From Paenibacillus harenae (GTDB lineage: Bacteria > Bacillota > Bacilli > Paenibacillales > Paenibacillaceae): DNA of 64,000 nt. This document shows, piece after piece, positions 33,277 through 42,366 of this stretch. The stretch spans positions 806,001 through 870,000 of the forward strand of contig NZ_JAUSST010000001.1 in the NCBI RefSeq assembly GCF_030812415.1, in the 5' to 3' direction. The position numbers were made by a program, and so were the translations under genes. The notes under the pieces were generated by a model. That model had not been told where the DNA came from and did not search any database. It saw nothing but the letters and a program-made list of their open reading frames with translations. Positions within the stretch are counted from its first letter, which is position 1. Each line of letters opens with the position of its first letter.

Positions 33277-34017
33277 TTAATCGTCGAAAGCAGCTTGAAG
33301 AAGAGCTTTCGCTTTCTTCAAACTCCGGGCGTCCAATTGCTGCAGCATCGCCACAATCTCGCTTATCGCCGCCGTCTCGGGGGTCGCCCCGTTAACCTCC
33401 GCCTCCGCATTGGAATCCCCCTCCGAACGGTTGCCGCGTCCGCTCTCTTCTTCGCCAGACGGCTCCGGCGTATCCGTTGCATCCCGCACCCAAGAAGCTT
33501 TTACCGTATCCTGCAAGCACGTAATTAAAAAAAGCATCTGCTCGGCATCGTACCGTCCGAGAAATTTCCGTATGTTCAGTTCCATATGCGTATGCAATTG
33601 CTTATGCAAATCGTAGATTTGCTTGCCGATCGGGGTCAAGTGAAAAAGCACTTCCTTCTTATTGCCTTCAAGCGATTCGGCTTGCACAATATGCTGCTCA
33701 GCCAGCCTGCGCGTAATTTTCGAAACGCTGCCTCTCGGAATGCCGAACCGCTTGGATATGGTAATGCCGTTTACCGGCTCCAACTCCCCGATCGCATCAA
33801 TGACATGCAGCATAATGACTGTCGAATCCTTCAGAAACGCGGCAACCTTTGCATCGCTTGTCCTGGCCATCATCCAGCGCCGTTCCTCGTCCTCGCCCTC
33901 CGATTGGAATTTCTGTTGTACATTAGCGATTTGACGCATCATTTCTTGAAGCAGCAATTGCTTCTCTATATGGGCAGACTGTTCGACTGACGATTGTGAT
34001 CGTGACGAAAGGGACAT
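33277..34017 (-). CDS. MarR-family regulator with extended C-terminus
   Basis: A 246-residue MarR protein. The winged helix is at about 75-140 ('ISKRFGIPRGSVSKITRRLAEQHIV', 'NKKEVLFHLTPIGKQIYDLH'). An unusual tail of about 70 residues is rich in Glu/Gly/Ser ('EPSGEEESGRGNRSEGDS') and ends with a helix ('SLKKAKALLQAAFDD'); the core MarR fold is normally about 150 residues. ATG 34017 has GGAGGAG. It is divergent from a quinone-reductase-like gene with a palindrome on that promoter, so it is probably its repressor. Confidence 0.88.
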   Translation of the reverse strand: MSLSSRSQSSVEQSAHIEKQLLLQEMMRQIANVQQKFQSEGEDEERRWMMARTSDAKVAAFLKDSTVIMLHVIDAIGELEPVNGITISKRFGIPRGSVSKITRRLAEQHIVQAESLEGNKKEVLFHLTPIGKQIYDLHKQLHTHMELNIRKFLGRYDAEQMLFLITCLQDTVKASWVRDATDTPEPSGEEESGRGNRSEGDSNAEAEVNGATPETAAISEIVAMLQQLDARSLKKAKALLQAAFDD

Positions 34018-34102
34018 CGCTTGCTCTCCTCCTACTACCGCGTACAAGATAAATCCAGTATAACAACTTTCGGCGCGAAAATAAATATTCCAAGAAACAT
34101 TA

Positions 34103-34145
34103 TTGACACACTGGAAACAATATTATAGTATTGTTTCATTGAAAC
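34103..34145 (+). promoter_or_regulatory. Promoter with overlapping MarR-type operator
   Basis: TTGACA (34103-34108) and TAGTAT (34126-34131), spacer 17. A perfect inverted repeat with arms GAAACAATA (34114-34122) and TATTGTTTC (34129-34137) covers the -10, and a further GTTTC-ATT-GAAAC dyad occupies 34133-34145. A repressor bound there would block polymerase. Confidence 0.75.
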
Positions 34146-34184
34146 TATATTGATTCCGCAAAACAATGGGGAGGCATATCCGCA

Positions 34185-34802
34185 ATGAAATTTGCAATTA
34201 TTTTCGACCATCCCTACGGCGCTTCCGCTTCGGACAACGTCCCGCATCGCAGAAGCTACTCCGCCGCCTTGCTCGCAGCTGTCACTCGCGGGCTCAACGC
34301 GAACGGCCACAGCATCGATCTGATCGATTTGCACGCAGACGGCTTCAATCCGGTCATAACGGCTGCCGATCTAACCGCCTGGAGGCAGAAACAAACGAAT
34401 GATCCGCTTGCCGCAGACTACCAGAGAAGGCTTATCGCGGCGGATCATATCATCTTTATTTTTCCGATATGGTGGGAGTCGATGCCTGCGCTGACGAAAG
34501 GTTTTATCGATAAAGTATTCGTGAAAGGAGTGCTCTTCGAGGAGCCGAAGAAAGGGCGTCCGTTCGTAAGCCTGCTGCCGCGGCTGAGGGGCGTCTCGCT
34601 GTTAACCGTCATGAGTACGCCGAACTTCGTCTATAAATGGATCTTCGGCAATCCGATTACGAAAATATTGTTTCGCGGAACGTTCCGGAAAATCGGCATT
34701 CGCAACTTGAAGTGGCATAACTTCACCGGCATGGAGGACCGCAGCCTGGAACAGCGGCAACGCTTTCTTGTAAAGACGGAGCGTCTGTTCGCAAGTTTGT
34801 AG
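34185..34802 (+). CDS. NAD(P)H-dependent oxidoreductase (flavodoxin-2/quinone reductase type)
   Basis: A 205-residue flavodoxin-like FMN/FAD protein of the KefF/MdaB/YwrO group. The flavin-binding 'DHPYGASASD' loop is near the start, and the family hallmark 'FIFPIWWESMPALTKGFIDKVF' is near 88-109. These enzymes reduce quinones and other electrophiles by two electrons. The gene is divergent from a MarR regulator; an operator on the promoter suggests induction by quinone or electrophile stress. Confidence 0.9.
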   Translation: MKFAIIFDHPYGASASDNVPHRRSYSAALLAAVTRGLNANGHSIDLIDLHADGFNPVITAADLTAWRQKQTNDPLAADYQRRLIAADHIIFIFPIWWESMPALTKGFIDKVFVKGVLFEEPKKGRPFVSLLPRLRGVSLLTVMSTPNFVYKWIFGNPITKILFRGTFRKIGIRNLKWHNFTGMEDRSLEQRQRFLVKTERLFASL

Positions 34803-34833
34803 CTAAGTGGCGGTTGACAGCACACAAGAAAAA

Positions 34834-34897
34834 AACGAAAAAACCTTCCGATCGCCTGCGGTTTTGCTAGTCGCCGCCGTAGATCGGAAGGTTTCGT
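34834..34897. terminator. Bidirectional terminator
   Basis: AACCTTCCGATC (34842-34853) pairs with GATCGGAAGGTT (34882-34893), extended outside by ACGAAA/TTTCGT, between convergent genes. Confidence 0.85.
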
Positions 34898-34919
34898 TCA
34901 GTCTCGATCGATTATCATT

Positions 34920-36080
34920 TCATTCCCAAGGAATCGTTATGCCGCCCTTAAGTCTCGCGAGCCCTTCAACAAAAAAGTAATCGCCGTAGATAAGCGGCAC
35001 GTCGAGATTTTTGCGTTCCGGATAGTGGCTTGTGCCGCGTAGGATCAGCCCTTCTTCCGCATCGTCTCCGTAAGAGCCGTAATTGCGGTAGAGCGATTCC
35101 AATATGCGCGTACCCGCTTTGCGGTAGCTGACCGATTCGAAATCGGGCACGAGGTCCGCGATTAGAAGCAGCCCGCAAGCGGCGCAAGCGCCTGCCGATG
35201 AGTCGCGCAGCGACTTCGTCTCCTCGGGAGCGCGGAAATCCCATACCGGAACGGCATCTTCCGGCAGCTGCGAGAGGAAGAAGTGCGCCGCCCGCTTCGC
35301 AGCGTCCAAGTAATCCTGACGACCCGTATGACGGCTTGCAAGCGCGAGCCCATAGATCGCCCACGCGTTGCCGCGCGACCATGCGGATTCGGGGGCATAG
35401 CCTTGACCGCCGATATATTCGGCAACCTCGCCGGACATCGGATCGAAGCGGACGATATGGCGCACCGAGCCGTCGGTACGAATGAAATGCGACATCACAG
35501 TGCCCATATGCGCCTCCGCAATATGCATATACCTCGGATCACCGGTTTCTCTCGAGGCCCAGTACAACAGCGGGACGTTCATCGCGCAATCGATGATCGC
35601 GAGTCCCGCATTGTCCTCGCCCTCGCTCCACGGATTCCATGCGCGTATGTAGTTCCCTTTCAGATTGAACCGACCGGCCAAATAGTTCGCGGCCTTCAGC
35701 GCCCGTCTGCGCGATTCATCTCCGCCATTAAGCTTGTAATTGGCAACGCTCGTGAGCGTCCACATGAACCCGATATCGTGATCCAAGCGATCGTAACCGT
35801 CAAGCACCGCGTCCAGCCGCTGCTCGCATTTCTCGGCAATGTTCCGGAACGACTCTTCCTCGCTGCCTTCATGCAGCAGCCACAGCAGTCCCGGCCAGAA
35901 CCCGGCCGTCCACCAATGAGGCTGCTCCAGCACATAAACGCCCCCTTGACTCGCATGAGGGAAGTTCGCTCCGATTCGGCCGCTTGTTCTCTTCACCTTC
36001 GAGACCGTTTGCTCCCAAGCTTCGTTGACCCATATCGCGGGCTGAACTGCATCTACGGAATTTACTGTCATCTGTCCCAT
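34920..36080 (-). CDS. GH88 unsaturated glucuronyl hydrolase
   Basis: A 386-residue alpha/alpha-barrel enzyme, no signal peptide, so cytoplasmic. The two catalytic aspartates of Bacillus UGL (Asp88, Asp149) correspond to Asp102 ('DHDIGFMW') and Asp164 ('AIIDCAMN'). The enzyme removes 4,5-unsaturated uronic acid from the non-reducing end of oligosaccharides made by polysaccharide lyases. RBS AGGAG precedes the ATG. It is the last gene of the lyase/YesMN unit. Confidence 0.92.
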   Translation of the reverse strand: MGQMTVNSVDAVQPAIWVNEAWEQTVSKVKRTSGRIGANFPHASQGGVYVLEQPHWWTAGFWPGLLWLLHEGSEEESFRNIAEKCEQRLDAVLDGYDRLDHDIGFMWTLTSVANYKLNGGDESRRRALKAANYLAGRFNLKGNYIRAWNPWSEGEDNAGLAIIDCAMNVPLLYWASRETGDPRYMHIAEAHMGTVMSHFIRTDGSVRHIVRFDPMSGEVAEYIGGQGYAPESAWSRGNAWAIYGLALASRHTGRQDYLDAAKRAAHFFLSQLPEDAVPVWDFRAPEETKSLRDSSAGACAACGLLLIADLVPDFESVSYRKAGTRILESLYRNYGSYGDDAEEGLILRGTSHYPERKNLDVPLIYGDYFFVEGLARLKGGITIPWE

Positions 36081-36114
36081 CCGCCTCTCCTGAATCTATC
36101 CCATTGCGCTTCTA

Positions 36115-37932
36115 TCAAAATTGGAATTGCAACTTGTAGACCGGCTCGTTCGAAGTCTCGCCCTTTACTGTCAGATGAATGCGGTAATAGCTCTCTTCCT
36201 TGCCATAATGATTGCGATAGCCAATCTCCTCGATCGATACGTCGTACCGGCCAGGCTCGAACCCGAGCGTTACGTTATGACGATCCCCTTCAAGTCGTAT
36301 ATGACCGTCTTCGATCAACGCCGGCCTGCTTCGAGTAACGATAGTCTCCGTGACCGGCAGCGAACCGTCCTTGAATCGGAAAACATCCGTCAATTCGAGA
36401 ATCGGCCGAGCGAGCTTGCGCCATACGAACCGACGCTTGAACGATTCGAGTCCGGCTGCTTCCGAATAACAGGCTTCCAGTTCAAGCTCCAGCCTATCTT
36501 CCTCCCGGCTCGTATACGCTTCAAGCACCTTGGCTGCGCTGTCAATTCCCGTCTGCTGCAAACGTCCTCCAATAATCGGAATCGAATGGCCTTGCGCACC
36601 CGTGCAATCATAGCCGTATCTGCCTTCGCCAAAATATTGCGCCGTATATTCCCCGCTGCCCAGATCGGCAGCAAATGCCGGATCATGGTCGGCCAGCAAA
36701 ATAAAATGGCCGACATCGTTATGATTATGCGGCTCGTTATTGTTGCCGCCCTTAGCCGCAAATCCGAAGCTGCCTTCGCTGGAACGGGTACGCGAGATGA
36801 GCCACTCGGCATCGGGCAAGTACCAGCTTCCCGGCTTCCAGTCCGCTTCCCTCGCCGCCTCCGGCTGAAACCAGATGAAATTCCGCAAGGCAGGCGCATA
36901 CCGCATGCAATGGTCTTCCGTGAAAGCCGCACGTATCGCCAGCGGCGGATGCTCTACCTCTTCGTAGTAAGCGGCCAAATAATCGGATAGTCCGATGTGA
37001 ACGCTTACGTTCGGCATGGCGTCGGAGAAGTTGGCCGGCCTGTTGCCGCTTAAATAGCTGCGCTGCTGGAATAGAGCAATCTCTCTTACCTTGTCATGCT
37101 CCAGCAAGTTAGCCTTTCCTCCGGTCGCGTTAAGCAGCAAATCGGCGAAATAAACATAATAGCCGAAGCCGTAATTCCAATAGCCCGGCCCTTCGAGGCA
37201 AGCGCCGTCCGCGCCGAAGCCCGACAAATAATGCTCCATGGTGCCGAGAGCTTTCACAATCATCTCTGCAAGCCTTGCGTTATTTCGCTCGACAAGCAGC
37301 GCGGCCGAACCGATCGAGCCGGCGCATACGGCCGCCCAGTTATGATCCGCCGTCTCCCAGTGATACGGGCCATAGGTTAAGTAAGGAATGAACAATCGCC
37401 GGTTTACTTGCTCCAGCATGTCATCCCGCAGCGCCTGCGGAAGACGATCTCCTGCCATCGACAAAATTTCGCACAACGCGAAGCCGGTCTCCGCAGCAAA
37501 CAAATCGATATGCCGACCTATGGTCTGCCCCTTCATATGCGCCGGCAGACACCAGGTCGGCTCCGTCATGATCGCTTGCAAGATACGCTCCAGCGCGCTC
37601 TTATACTCGGAATTGCCCGGATGCAGCAGATGCAGCAGCGAGAACGTCGTCAACCGCCGTCTGCGAGTGAAGTACGGTACCTCGTACGTCAGGCGATTGC
37701 CCGTCGTCTCGAACAATGCATACAACTCTTGTGTCAGCTCTGGAATCGGCTCGGACAGCAGCCGATCTCCTTCTTCCTCAACCTCCTTGACCATATCGGC
37801 ATGCAAAGGCGAGTTCGCGATCCGTTGCCAATCGATCGCTCTCCGATCCATGAAATAAATCGAAGATCCCGCAAGCCGCCGCGCCTCGAACCAGCTTTGC
37901 AAGCTTTCCCGCGTCCCAATCGAGCTTATCAA
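36115..37932 (-). CDS. Heparinase II/III-like polysaccharide lyase
   Basis: A 605-residue protein without a signal peptide. The N-terminal two-thirds form an alpha/alpha toroid ('DHNWAAVCAGS' near 196, 'CLEGPGYWNYGFGYY' near 245, with likely catalytic Tyr), and the rest is the heparinase II/III beta-sandwich with 'NNEPHNHNDVGHF' near 398-410, the signature His/Asn cluster. The start is TTG 37932 with AAGGAAGG 8 bases upstream. Substrate is a uronic-acid glycan; cytoplasmic location suggests oligosaccharides. Spaced 50 bases after the regulator gene and 34 before GH88. Confidence 0.85.
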   Translation of the reverse strand: MISSIGTRESLQSWFEARRLAGSSIYFMDRRAIDWQRIANSPLHADMVKEVEEEGDRLLSEPIPELTQELYALFETTGNRLTYEVPYFTRRRRLTTFSLLHLLHPGNSEYKSALERILQAIMTEPTWCLPAHMKGQTIGRHIDLFAAETGFALCEILSMAGDRLPQALRDDMLEQVNRRLFIPYLTYGPYHWETADHNWAAVCAGSIGSAALLVERNNARLAEMIVKALGTMEHYLSGFGADGACLEGPGYWNYGFGYYVYFADLLLNATGGKANLLEHDKVREIALFQQRSYLSGNRPANFSDAMPNVSVHIGLSDYLAAYYEEVEHPPLAIRAAFTEDHCMRYAPALRNFIWFQPEAAREADWKPGSWYLPDAEWLISRTRSSEGSFGFAAKGGNNNEPHNHNDVGHFILLADHDPAFAADLGSGEYTAQYFGEGRYGYDCTGAQGHSIPIIGGRLQQTGIDSAAKVLEAYTSREEDRLELELEACYSEAAGLESFKRRFVWRKLARPILELTDVFRFKDGSLPVTETIVTRSRPALIEDGHIRLEGDRHNVTLGFEPGRYDVSIEEIGYRNHYGKEESYYRIHLTVKGETSNEPVYKLQFQF

Positions 37933-37982
37933 ACTTGTCGCCTTCCTTCCATAACGTCTTAGATGGTGCTTCCATATAGCGG

Positions 37983-39584
37983 CTAGCCGCGATATTCGGT
38001 CGGCGTAACGCCAGCTTGCGCTTTGAACGTCTTAATGAAGTAGCTTTGATTGTCGTAGCCGAGCATCTCGCATATTTCATGCACCGAATGATTGGTCTGA
38101 TCGAGCAGCTCCTTCGCTCGTTCGATCTTCTTGCCTGTTACATATTCGATAAACGTCTGCCCCGTTTCCTTCTTGAAGAAGCGGCTAAAATAACTGGGGT
38201 TCATATGCAGATGCGAAGCCAACTCCTCAAGCGTAATTCGTCTGCTTAGATTTAGCGATATGAACTTGTACGCCTCCGATACTTCGCGGCGCTTGCTCGC
38301 AGTCGCGCCTTCTTCCCTCGCTGCTGCATACGAGCGCAGATGGCTCTTTAACCATTGGAACAGTCCCCATTGCGAATCGAAATGGACAATTTCCTTATGA
38401 AGCGTCTCCGCGGAGGTCGAAGAAGTCGTATAGAGCAGTCCATGCAGCTTCAGCCGCAGATCGATCAGCAGCTTCAGCACCCAATCCTTCACTTCCTCCG
38501 AAGGATACCTAGCCTTGCGGACGGCTTCCTCCCAATTTCCTGCTATCGTTACGATTTTCGCTTCGTCCCTGGCGATTAGCGCCTCTCTAATCTCCGCACC
38601 CGCTTGATCGTAGTAAGCAAACAACCCTTTTTCAATCAACCTCTCCGGCTGCCACTTGGCGATTTCTCCTTCAGCGAGATAGAAACGCTGCTCATTCGCG
38701 GCGATCAGATTGCCCAGCGCCGGCTTAAGCGTCTCCAAGCTGTCGCAGCCGCGGCCAATGAGGAAAGCCATGCGGATCTTGAGCACTTGAGCCAGCGTAC
38801 GCTGGACGGTGCGCAAGCCGGACTGAATTTGGTCATGCACGTTCGTCTTGAGGCTTGGCTTATAGCCGAACAACAGCAGCGATTGGCGGATGCTGTAACC
38901 GATATGCACCGTATGCAGATCAAGCGTGCCGCTTACCTCCTCCATGACGTTGCTGATGGCGAAGTGCAGCGTTTGTTCGGAGTCGAAGCGGTTTTTGATC
39001 GTATCGTAATCGTCGATATAGCCAATGACAGGCAAGCAATGTTCACCCGCTCCAAGCAAGCCGTAAGCCGCGAAATCCCGCTGCCATTGCGCAGCCGAGA
39101 TGAGAGGCTGCTGGATGAAGTTGCGGAAATGCTTCTCCTTGCGCAGCTCGCGCGTCTCGTCGAACAGATGCTTCATCTGCAGCTGTTCCTGGCGCAGGAG
39201 CAACTCGCCTTCAAGGCCTTCCTTGAACTTGCCGAGCAGCTTAACCAGATCGCCCGGATCAAGCTGATCCTTGAGCAGGTAATCTTGCACATTCATCCGC
39301 ATCGCTTGCTGGGCGTATTGGAACTCGCTGTGGCAGGACAAGATCGCGATTCTAACCGATGGATTCAATTGCTTGATTCGCGCAGCCAGCTCCAGCCCGT
39401 CCATCTTGGGCATTCCGATATCGGTGACCACAATGTCCGGAGAATCCAGCTGGGCATGTTCCCAGGCAGCCAAGCCGTTCTCATGCTTGCCGTATAGGGT
39501 TAAGCCAAGCGCCTCCCAGTCCACTGCCTCGGACAGCAGCTCCAATACGGGATAGTCATCGTCTACGAGCATGACTTTATACAT
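37983..39584 (-). CDS. YesN-type response regulator with AraC DNA-binding domain
   Basis: A 533-residue regulator: receiver domain with Asp55 ('VVTDIGMPKM') and Lys near 106, a 300-residue middle region, and a C-terminal AraC domain with two HTH motifs ('LASHLHMNPSYFSRFFKKE' and 'CEMLGYDNQSYFIKTFKAQ'). ATG 39584 follows GGAGGAG. It overlaps the kinase gene by 8 bases. It presumably activates the lyase/GH88 genes and the transporter units upstream, where a shared promoter motif exists. Confidence 0.92.
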   Translation of the reverse strand: MYKVMLVDDDYPVLELLSEAVDWEALGLTLYGKHENGLAAWEHAQLDSPDIVVTDIGMPKMDGLELAARIKQLNPSVRIAILSCHSEFQYAQQAMRMNVQDYLLKDQLDPGDLVKLLGKFKEGLEGELLLRQEQLQMKHLFDETRELRKEKHFRNFIQQPLISAAQWQRDFAAYGLLGAGEHCLPVIGYIDDYDTIKNRFDSEQTLHFAISNVMEEVSGTLDLHTVHIGYSIRQSLLLFGYKPSLKTNVHDQIQSGLRTVQRTLAQVLKIRMAFLIGRGCDSLETLKPALGNLIAANEQRFYLAEGEIAKWQPERLIEKGLFAYYDQAGAEIREALIARDEAKIVTIAGNWEEAVRKARYPSEEVKDWVLKLLIDLRLKLHGLLYTTSSTSAETLHKEIVHFDSQWGLFQWLKSHLRSYAAAREEGATASKRREVSEAYKFISLNLSRRITLEELASHLHMNPSYFSRFFKKETGQTFIEYVTGKKIERAKELLDQTNHSVHEICEMLGYDNQSYFIKTFKAQAGVTPTEYRG

Positions 39585-41403
39585 GAGGCCGCTCCTCCTC
39601 TCGAATCGCAATATGCATCCTTACTTTCGTTCCTTCGCCCGGCTCGCTGCTAACCGTCATTCGGAAACGATCGCCGAACATAATGCGCATGCGCTCGGCG
39701 ACGTTCGTTACGCCAATGCCGGATAAGCCGGCGTTTCGCTCTTGACCCGATGCCGTATCGTATAAGCTATCCGATAGGCGGGACATCAGCTTGCCGGCCG
39801 CCTCCGCATCCATCCCGCTTCCGTTATCCTCTACCGCCAATACAAGGAAGCGGGGATCGCTCTTCCGGTCGGTAGCGACGCGAATCCAGCCGGCGTTTTG
39901 GCTTAATCCGTGAATGAGAGCGTTTTCCACTAACGGCTGCAAAATAAACCTCGGCACCTTGATTTGGAAAGCGGAGGCGTCCACATCGACAAGGAGTTTA
40001 ACCTCCTCCTTCTGCCTGAGGTTCATCAGCTCTACATAATGCGTAAGCAGCTCAATCTCCTCATGCAGCGTAATCGCATCCTCCTCGCGGCTGATCGTCA
40101 TCCGCAGCAGCTTCGATAAGGAAGCGATCATCTTGGCGCTATCCTGGTCGCCGCTTCGCATTACTTTCATGCGGATCGAATTCAGCACGTTGAACAGGAA
40201 ATGCGGATTGATCTGCGCTTGCAGCATGGCCAGTTCCGCCTTGCGCTTACGAGCTTGCGTTCGCGATACCTCGGCGAGCATCTCCTTGATTCGATCCAGC
40301 ATCTGGTCGAACAGGAAGCCGAGCCGTCCGATCTCATCGCCGCCTCGCACGCCCGAGCGTACCTCCAGATTGCCTCGCTGCACGCTCGAAGCGACTTTGC
40401 CTAGATGGATAAGCGGCTTGGTGAACGTTCGCATCAGCATGAGCAGCAGCAACAGAAACACGCAGAAGGAAACGACCTGGAACAAGAACACGCGGTTGAA
40501 AATAGAGCTGATATTAACGATCGCCTCCTGATACGGCTGCGTCGTGACGAGATGCCAGTCATTGAAGGCCAGGCTTGACGTCGTCAGCAATATTTTGCGG
40601 TCGCCGTCCTTGACGATTTCCGAGGACGTCCGCGGTACGTTCTCCAGCACCTGCCGGCTGTAGCTGAACGGCTCGTTGATTCGCTCCCGATGGGGTGACG
40701 AAATGATGCGCCCCTCCCCATCGACGATCATGACGTCTTGGCCGCCTTTCAGACCGTCGAAAATACGGCTTACTTTGTTCTCCATCATCGTAACGATCGC
40801 GTAGCCGTATATTTTCGAGCTGTCGAGCCGCAGCGTACGGGCTACCGATATTTGATAGGGACTCTCGTATCTTTCATAGAAAACGGTCGGCGACGACTCC
40901 ACCCAATACGACTCCAGACCCGCCAAATCCTTCAAATGGTTGAACCAAGGCTCATCCAGAAACGCCTTCGGGTCGAATTCGTCCTTCGGATAGTTGGTGA
41001 ACGTCGCTCCGTTCGTCAATATGATGCTAATATAGCTTTTCTCTCCGATATAAGTCAGCGCCTCAAGCTGCTGAATGATTCGGTTCATCGCCATGAATTG
41101 ATCGTATTGATCGGCCTGCCTGCCGCTTACGACCTGCTTGAAGAACGCTTGCATATCGCTGTTCACCTGTATATAGTTCAACAGGTTAAGCATCCCTTGC
41201 AGCAAGTTCTCGACCGAGCCGTTCACTTGCTTCATCGCGTCGGTCGCATTCGTTGTCGCTTGCTGCTCGACCGCTTCCTTCGTCAATGAGTTGTAGATCA
41301 GCATCGTTAATACCGCCGGCACGAGTATGCATACGATCGAAGCGATAGAAAGCTTAGCGCGCACGGATCTGAAGCAAGGCAAGCGACGTAAACGACGAAC
41401 CAT
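39577..41403 (-). CDS. YesM-type sensor histidine kinase
   Basis: A 608-residue kinase. Helices at about 18-38 and 300-320 enclose an extracellular Cache-like sensor, then HAMP. His near residue 402 lies in 'QINPHFLFNVLNSIRM'; the ATPase has 'QPLVENALIHG' and 'VEDNGSGMD' with a 'GLSGIGVTNVAERM' lid. ATG 41403 has GGGAGG upstream. Signal: probably an extracellular oligo-uronide, inferred from the neighbours. Confidence 0.93.
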   Translation of the reverse strand: MVRRLRRLPCFRSVRAKLSIASIVCILVPAVLTMLIYNSLTKEAVEQQATTNATDAMKQVNGSVENLLQGMLNLLNYIQVNSDMQAFFKQVVSGRQADQYDQFMAMNRIIQQLEALTYIGEKSYISIILTNGATFTNYPKDEFDPKAFLDEPWFNHLKDLAGLESYWVESSPTVFYERYESPYQISVARTLRLDSSKIYGYAIVTMMENKVSRIFDGLKGGQDVMIVDGEGRIISSPHRERINEPFSYSRQVLENVPRTSSEIVKDGDRKILLTTSSLAFNDWHLVTTQPYQEAIVNISSIFNRVFLFQVVSFCVFLLLLLMLMRTFTKPLIHLGKVASSVQRGNLEVRSGVRGGDEIGRLGFLFDQMLDRIKEMLAEVSRTQARKRKAELAMLQAQINPHFLFNVLNSIRMKVMRSGDQDSAKMIASLSKLLRMTISREEDAITLHEEIELLTHYVELMNLRQKEEVKLLVDVDASAFQIKVPRFILQPLVENALIHGLSQNAGWIRVATDRKSDPRFLVLAVEDNGSGMDAEAAGKLMSRLSDSLYDTASGQERNAGLSGIGVTNVAERMRIMFGDRFRMTVSSEPGEGTKVRMHIAIREEERPHV

Positions 41404-41426
41404 TAATTTGCCTCCCAAGCTTGAAA

Positions 41427-41450
41427 AGGGGGACGTCCTCGCCGTCCCCT
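41427..41450 (-). other. Stem-loop after the permease operon
   Basis: AGGGGGACG and CGTCCCCT pair across 8 bases between permease and kinase genes. It could be a weak terminator separating the units. Confidence 0.5.
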
Positions 41451-41502
41451 ATGGGTTACTATTATACCTTATTCTTTTTGGTCCCGCGGCAACTATTTGC
41501 GC

Positions 41503-42345
41503 TTATCCCTTAACCCCGCCAAGCGCGATGCCTTCGATGACGCTTTTCTGGCCGATGATGAAGACGATCAGCAGCGGCAGAATCGCCGATACGGCAGCCG
41601 CCATAATGAGCGAATAGAACTCGCCGCTAAGGGAAGTAAACTTCTGCATAGCCAGCGGGATGGTGAACAAATGGTCGCTCCGCAGGAAAATAAGCGGGCC
41701 TTGGTAATCGTTCCATGTCCATATGAACCTTAGAATCGCATACGTCGCGATAGCCGGCTTCACGAGCGGAAGACCGATGCTCCAGAAAATGCGGAAGTGG
41801 TTCGCCCCGTCTATTTTCGCCGATTCGATGAATTCCTGGTGAATGCCCATGAAGAACTGGCGCAGCATGAACGTGCCGAGAACGCTGAAGCTGCCGAGCA
41901 GAATAAGGCCGAACAAGCTATCGAACAAGCCAATCTGACGGTACAAAATAAACTGCGGAATGAGAATCGCCTGACTCGGTACCATATACGTGGCGAGCAC
42001 GATAAGGAACAAGTAATTGCTGCCCTTGAATTGGATTTTCGAGAAGCCGTAGGCGGCAAGCGCCGAGACGAGCGATGAGATAATCGTCGTCGTCATGCCG
42101 ACCTTGATTGAATTCAAATAATATTTCCAGAACGGGTAGTCGCCCACCCATACGTCCGAATAGTTTCGGATGGCGTTCCATTGCCTGGGAATCCATTCGA
42201 TCGGATAGACGAATACGTCGGACTCTACCTTAAAGGAAGTGACCAGCATCCAGATGAAAGGAAGCAGGAATAGAATGCTTATTGCGAACATGATGGCTGT
42301 AAGTATCGTTTTGCGCCAATTGAAGCCTTCTTTGGATATCGGCAT
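41503..42345 (-). CDS. Sugar ABC permease (LplC/MalG type)
   Basis: A 280-residue permease with six predicted helices, EAA loop 'IESAKIDGANHFRIFWSIGLP' near 185-205, and end 'VIEGIALGGVKG'. It starts 21 bases after the partner permease with GGGAGGAGCAGC upstream. Works with the lipoprotein at 45254-46672. No ATPase gene in the locus. Confidence 0.93.
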   Translation of the reverse strand: MPISKEGFNWRKTILTAIMFAISILFLLPFIWMLVTSFKVESDVFVYPIEWIPRQWNAIRNYSDVWVGDYPFWKYYLNSIKVGMTTTIISSLVSALAAYGFSKIQFKGSNYLFLIVLATYMVPSQAILIPQFILYRQIGLFDSLFGLILLGSFSVLGTFMLRQFFMGIHQEFIESAKIDGANHFRIFWSIGLPLVKPAIATYAILRFIWTWNDYQGPLIFLRSDHLFTIPLAMQKFTSLSGEFYSLIMAAAVSAILPLLIVFIIGQKSVIEGIALGGVKG

Positions 42346-42366
42346 AATGTGCTGCTCCTCCCGTTA

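Noticed and set aside
35283..36338. 351-codon plus-strand frame over GH88
   Set aside because: No recognisable domain and no RBS; the opposite strand encodes a complete GH88 with catalytic aspartates.
37778..38080. Alternative N-terminus for the lyase in another frame ('MEAPSKTLWKEGDKF')
   Set aside because: It has no RBS and leaves the lyase frame; the TTG at 37932 has AAGGAAGG at good distance and reads directly into the family sequence.
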